Shown piece after piece: positions 60,921 through 64,000 of a stretch of 64,000 nucleotides of DNA. The DNA comes from Streptomyces ardesiacus (GTDB lineage: Bacteria; Actinomycetota; Actinomycetes; Streptomycetales; Streptomycetaceae). The stretch covers positions 248,001-312,000 of the forward strand of contig NZ_BEWC01000010.1 of NCBI RefSeq assembly GCF_003112575.1. The letters run 5' to 3'. The notes beneath the pieces were generated by a model, which worked only from the letters and a program-made list of their open reading frames with translations, ran no database searches and had not been told where the DNA came from. The position numbers and the translations under genes are program-made. Positions within the stretch are counted from its first letter, which is position 1; each line of letters starts with the position of its first letter.

Positions 60921-62332
60921 CGGGCGGCGACCTCACCCTCGGTGCCGGTCTCGAGCAGCGCCGAGGCGACGCCCTCCAGACCCACCGAACGGGACGCCTT
61001 CACGAGCACGACGTCCCCCGGGCGCAACTCGCTGCGCAACAGGTCGACCGCCGCCTGTGCGTCGGACACGTGCACCGACTCCTCACCCCACGAACCCTCG
61101 TTATATGCGCCCAGTTGCAGCCATTGGGCTTCCCTGCCCCCGACCGCGACGAGCTTGCTGACGTTGAGCCGGACGGCGAGCCGTCCGACCGCGTCGTGCT
61201 CGGCGAGCGCCTCGTCCCCGAGCTCGGCCATCTTGCCGAGCACCGCCCACGTACGGCGCCCCTTTCCCATGGCGACGAGCGCACGCAGCGCTGCCTTCAT
61301 GGACTCGGGGTTCGCGTTGTAGGCGTCGTTGACGACCGTCACGCCGTCCGGGCGCTCGGTGACCTCCATCCGCCAGCGGGAGAGGGAGCCCGCCTCGGAG
61401 AGCGCGGTGGCGATCTCGTCTGCGGACATGCCCAACTCGTGGGCGACGGCGGCCGCGGCGAGCGCGTTCGACACGTGGTGCTCACCGTACAGGCGCATGG
61501 TCACATCGCTTGCACCGGAGGGTGTGTGAAGGCTGAAGGAAGGCTGTCCGGTGTCCGTGAGTCGCACGTTCTCGGCGCGAACGTCCGCTTCGTCGGACTC
61601 TCCGAAAAGGATCACCTTCGCCTTCGTTCGGGAGGCCATGGCCCGTACGAGGGGGTCGTCCGCGTTGAGGACCGCGGTGCCCCCCTCCTCGGCCGGCGGC
61701 AGCGCCTCGACGAGTTCGCCCTTGGCCTGGGCGATCTGCTCCCGGCCGCCGAACTCGCCGATGTGCGCGGAGCCGACGTTCAGGACGAGGCCGATCCTGG
61801 GCGGGGTCAGTTCGCACAGGTACCGGATGTGGCCGATGCCGCGGGCGCCCATCTCCAGGACGAGGAACTTCGTCTCGTCGGTGGCGGTGAGCGCGGTGAG
61901 CGGCAGCCCGACCTCGTTGTTCATGGAACCGGGCGTGAACACCGTGGGCGCCTTGCGGCGCAGGACCTGGGCGATCAGGTCCTTGGTGCTGGTCTTGCCC
62001 GCCGACCCGGTGAGGGCCACGAGGGTGGTGCCGAGGCGGCGCACGACGTGCCGGGCGAGGGCACCGAGGGCGGCCTGGACGTCGTCGACGACGATCGCGG
62101 GCACGCCGACGGGGCGGGAGCCGAGGACGGCCGCGGCTCCCGCTTCGACGACCTGCGCGGCGAAGTCGTGGCCGTCCACCCGTTCGCCGACGAAGGCGAC
62201 GAAGAGGCTGCCCGGCCCCGCTTCCCGGGAGTCCCGGACGACCGGCCCGGTGACCTCGGCGGACGCGTCCGGTATGTCGTGCATCCGCCCGCCGACGACT
62301 TCTGCGATCTCGGCGAGTGAGAGGGTGATCAC
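60917..62332 (-). CDS. murF: UDP-MurNAc-tripeptide:D-Ala-D-Ala ligase
   Basis: 471 aa Mur ligase. N-terminal domain VRDSREAGPGSLFVAFVGERVDGHDFA, ATP loop VALTGSAGKTSTKDLI (about 106-121), carbamoyl-Lys/Mg region GTAVLNADDPLV, and VVNDAYNANPESMKAAL (about 333-349). Adds D-Ala-D-Ala to complete the pentapeptide. GTG 62332; murE ends 37 nt upstream. Confidence 0.96.
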   Translation of the reverse strand: MITLSLAEIAEVVGGRMHDIPDASAEVTGPVVRDSREAGPGSLFVAFVGERVDGHDFAAQVVEAGAAAVLGSRPVGVPAIVVDDVQAALGALARHVVRRLGTTLVALTGSAGKTSTKDLIAQVLRRKAPTVFTPGSMNNEVGLPLTALTATDETKFLVLEMGARGIGHIRYLCELTPPRIGLVLNVGSAHIGEFGGREQIAQAKGELVEALPPAEEGGTAVLNADDPLVRAMASRTKAKVILFGESDEADVRAENVRLTDTGQPSFSLHTPSGASDVTMRLYGEHHVSNALAAAAVAHELGMSADEIATALSEAGSLSRWRMEVTERPDGVTVVNDAYNANPESMKAALRALVAMGKGRRTWAVLGKMAELGDEALAEHDAVGRLAVRLNVSKLVAVGGREAQWLQLGAYNEGSWGEESVHVSDAQAAVDLLRSELRPGDVVLVKASRSVGLEGVASALLETGTEGEVAAR

Positions 62333-62369
62333 AAGTTCGTCCCCTGGATCAGAATCAGGATCGGCTGGA

Positions 62370-63902
62370 TCATTCGGGATCTCGTCCCTGGATCTTCTGG
62401 ATGGCTTCGCGCAGCACCTGGCGGTCGTCGAAGGGACGGACGACGCCGGCGATGTCCTGGCCCTGCTCGTGGCCCTTGCCCGCCACCAGCACGGTGTCGC
62501 CGGGCTCGGCCCGGGCGACGGCGGCGGCGATCGCGGCGGCCCGGTCCTCGAAGACCTGCACCTCGCCGCGCTCGTGCGCGGGCACGGAGGCCGCGCCCTG
62601 GAGCATGGTGGCGAGGATGGCGAGCGGGTCCTCGGAGCGGGGGTTGTCGGAGGTCAGTACGGCGGTGTCGGCGAACCGGGCCACGGCGGCGCCCATCGGC
62701 TCCCGCTTGGTGGTGTCCCGGTCGCCGCCGCAGCCGAGCACGGCGTGCAGCCTGCCCTCGGTGACCTTGCGCAGGGCCCGCAGCACCGACTCGACGGCGT
62801 CCGTCTTGTGGGCGTAGTCGACCACCGCGAAGAAGGGCTGGCCCTCGTCCACCCGCTCCAGGCGTCCCGGCACACCCGGTACGGCGGCGACGCCGTCGGC
62901 GGCGGCCTGCGGGTCGAGCCCGGCGGCGGCGAGGGCGACGATCGCGGCGAGGGTGTTCGCCACGTTGAACGGTCCCGCCAGCGGCGACTTCGCGGTGATC
63001 CGCTCGCCCTTCGGCCCGAGCACGGTGAACGTGGAGTCCAGCGGCCCGACCTCGACCTCGTCGGCGCGCCAGTCGGCGTCCGGGTGGCCCTCGGCGGAGT
63101 AGGTGACGACCGGGACGGTGGCCTCGTTGGCCAGGCGCCGCCCGTACTCGTCGTCGACGTTGACCACGCCAAGCCTGCTGCGCTTCGGCGTGAAGAGCTG
63201 CGCCTTCGCCTGGAAGTAGTCCTCCATGCCGGAGTGGAACTCCATGTGCTCCGGGCTGAGGTTGGTGAAGACCGCGATGTCGAAGACGCAGGCGTCGACA
63301 CGGCCGAGCACCAGGGCGTGGCTGGAGACCTCCATGGCGACCGCCTCGGTGCCGCGCTCGCGCATCACCGCGAACAGCGCCTGGAGGTCGGTGGCCTCGG
63401 GCGTGGTCCGCTCGGACTTGATGCGCTCGTCGCCGATGCGCATCTCGACCGTGCCGATCAGTCCGGTGGACTTCGCGGTGCGCAGACCGCCCTCGACCAG
63501 GTAGGCCGTGGTGGTCTTGCCGGAGGTGCCGGTGATGCCGATCTGGAGGAGGTCGCGGCCGGGGTGGCCGTAGATCGTGGCCGCCAGTTCGCCCATCCGC
63601 GCGCGCGGGTCGTCGACGACGAGCGCCGGCAGTCCAGCGGCCGCGGCACGCTCGGCGCCCGCCGGGTCGGTCAGCACGGCGGCGGCGCCGAGGCCCGCGG
63701 CCTGGGTGACGAAGTCGGCACCGTGGAGGCGGGCTCCGGGCAGGGCGGCGTACAGGTCACCGGGGCGGACGGCGCGCGAGTCGTGGGTGATGCCGGTGAT
63801 CTCGGCGGAGCCGTCCGGAGCGGTGACACCCAACTGACCGGCGAGTTCCGCGAGGGGGGTGGCGGAGATCCGCACCGGCCGGGGCGGTCCCGGGTATGTC
63901 AC
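62370..63902 (-). CDS. murE: UDP-MurNAc-dipeptide:diaminopimelate ligase
   Basis: 510 aa from GTG 63902 (VTYPGPPRPVRIS), supported by AAGGG 7 nt upstream; GTG 63947 in the same frame would add 15 residues without a ribosome site. ITHDSRAVRPGDLYAALPG (N-domain), GITGTSGKTTTAYL ATP loop, TTPEATDLQALF, VDYAHKTDAVESVL and LTSDNPRSEDP, whose DNPR motif is the diaminopimelate specificity motif (LL-DAP in Streptomyces). Adds the third residue of the stem peptide. Upstream ftsI is expected just beyond the right edge. Confidence 0.96.
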   Translation of the reverse strand: MTYPGPPRPVRISATPLAELAGQLGVTAPDGSAEITGITHDSRAVRPGDLYAALPGARLHGADFVTQAAGLGAAAVLTDPAGAERAAAAGLPALVVDDPRARMGELAATIYGHPGRDLLQIGITGTSGKTTTAYLVEGGLRTAKSTGLIGTVEMRIGDERIKSERTTPEATDLQALFAVMRERGTEAVAMEVSSHALVLGRVDACVFDIAVFTNLSPEHMEFHSGMEDYFQAKAQLFTPKRSRLGVVNVDDEYGRRLANEATVPVVTYSAEGHPDADWRADEVEVGPLDSTFTVLGPKGERITAKSPLAGPFNVANTLAAIVALAAAGLDPQAAADGVAAVPGVPGRLERVDEGQPFFAVVDYAHKTDAVESVLRALRKVTEGRLHAVLGCGGDRDTTKREPMGAAVARFADTAVLTSDNPRSEDPLAILATMLQGAASVPAHERGEVQVFEDRAAAIAAAVARAEPGDTVLVAGKGHEQGQDIAGVVRPFDDRQVLREAIQKIQGRDPE

Positions 63903-64000
63903 GGGGTGGCCCTTCTGGGTGGTTTGGGACTGATCAGGGTGTGGCACGGCGGTGAGCGTACCGGGAGTACCCGCCCGGGGGCGAAGCGAGGGCTGGGCAG

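Noticed and set aside
63903..63947. Longer MurE start (MPHPDQSQTTQKGH)
   Set aside because: GTG 63947 lacks a ribosome site, while GTG 63902 has AAGGG at the right distance; the shorter form was chosen.

Overview
This 64 kb window comes from the core chromosome of a Streptomyces. The DNA is very GC-rich with strong third-position G/C bias, GTG starts are common, and start/stop overlaps (ATGA, GTGA) link many genes. The gene order (lgt, trpABMC, trpE-hisI, the his cluster with priA, dnaE, phoD, lspA-ddbA-ileS, then divIVA-sepF-ftsZ-ftsQ-murG-ftsW-murD-mraY-murF-murE) matches, from memory, the S. coelicolor region around SCO2030-SCO2089. I see no phage, IS element, CRISPR array, tRNA or rRNA, and no island of foreign composition.

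Layout. (1) Positions 2-4453, plus strand: two ADP-ribosylglycohydrolase-family genes, a CaiB/BaiF CoA-transferase and a CitE-like lyase, translationally coupled. (2) 4530-13471, minus: lgt, a membrane-anchored DsbA-like protein, and two tryptophan units. One is DUF2752-trpC-trpM-trpB-trpA. The other is hisI-trpE followed by two small membrane proteins. (3) 13553-16104: a DinB/maleylpyruvate-isomerase-like gene and an ArsR-MFS pair with an evident operator. (4) 16120-21834, minus: hisD-hisC-hisB-(54-aa membrane protein)-hisH-priA-ridA-hisF. Here priA should serve both histidine and tryptophan synthesis, since no trpF is present. (5) 22034-30563: mixed genes of partly unknown function (beta-helix-like membrane protein, Lon-N domain protein, YbaK deacylase, ABC exporter, NYN-domain protein, a 56-aa basic protein). 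(6) 30619-43165: dnaE, a DUF2252 kinase-like protein, a second DsbA-like protein, a Tat-exported PhoD phosphatase, a dienelactone hydrolase, an MscS channel, a Na+/H+ antiporter and a GNAT enzyme. (7) 43162-49319: an RluD-type pseudouridine synthase, lspA, the histone-H1/DksA fusion ddbA, and ileS behind a T-box leader. (8) 49694 to the right edge, minus: the division and cell wall (dcw) cluster from divIVA to murE.

How the parts fit. The dcw genes make lipid II (murE, murF, mraY, murD, murG) and build and place the septum (ftsW, ftsQ, ftsZ, sepF, divIVA). pgeF between ftsZ and yggS probably proofreads peptidoglycan precursors. The trp and his genes share priA and lie beside each other. lgt and lspA carry out successive steps in lipoprotein maturation. 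The most noteworthy items are the ileS T-box with a visible competing Shine-Dalgarno sequestering arm, the Lys-rich ddbA fusion, the small genes trpM, the 54-aa his-operon protein and the 56-aa protein, the operator at the ArsR gene, the palindrome before hisD, and the ADP-ribosylhydrolase/CoA-transferase/lyase operon.
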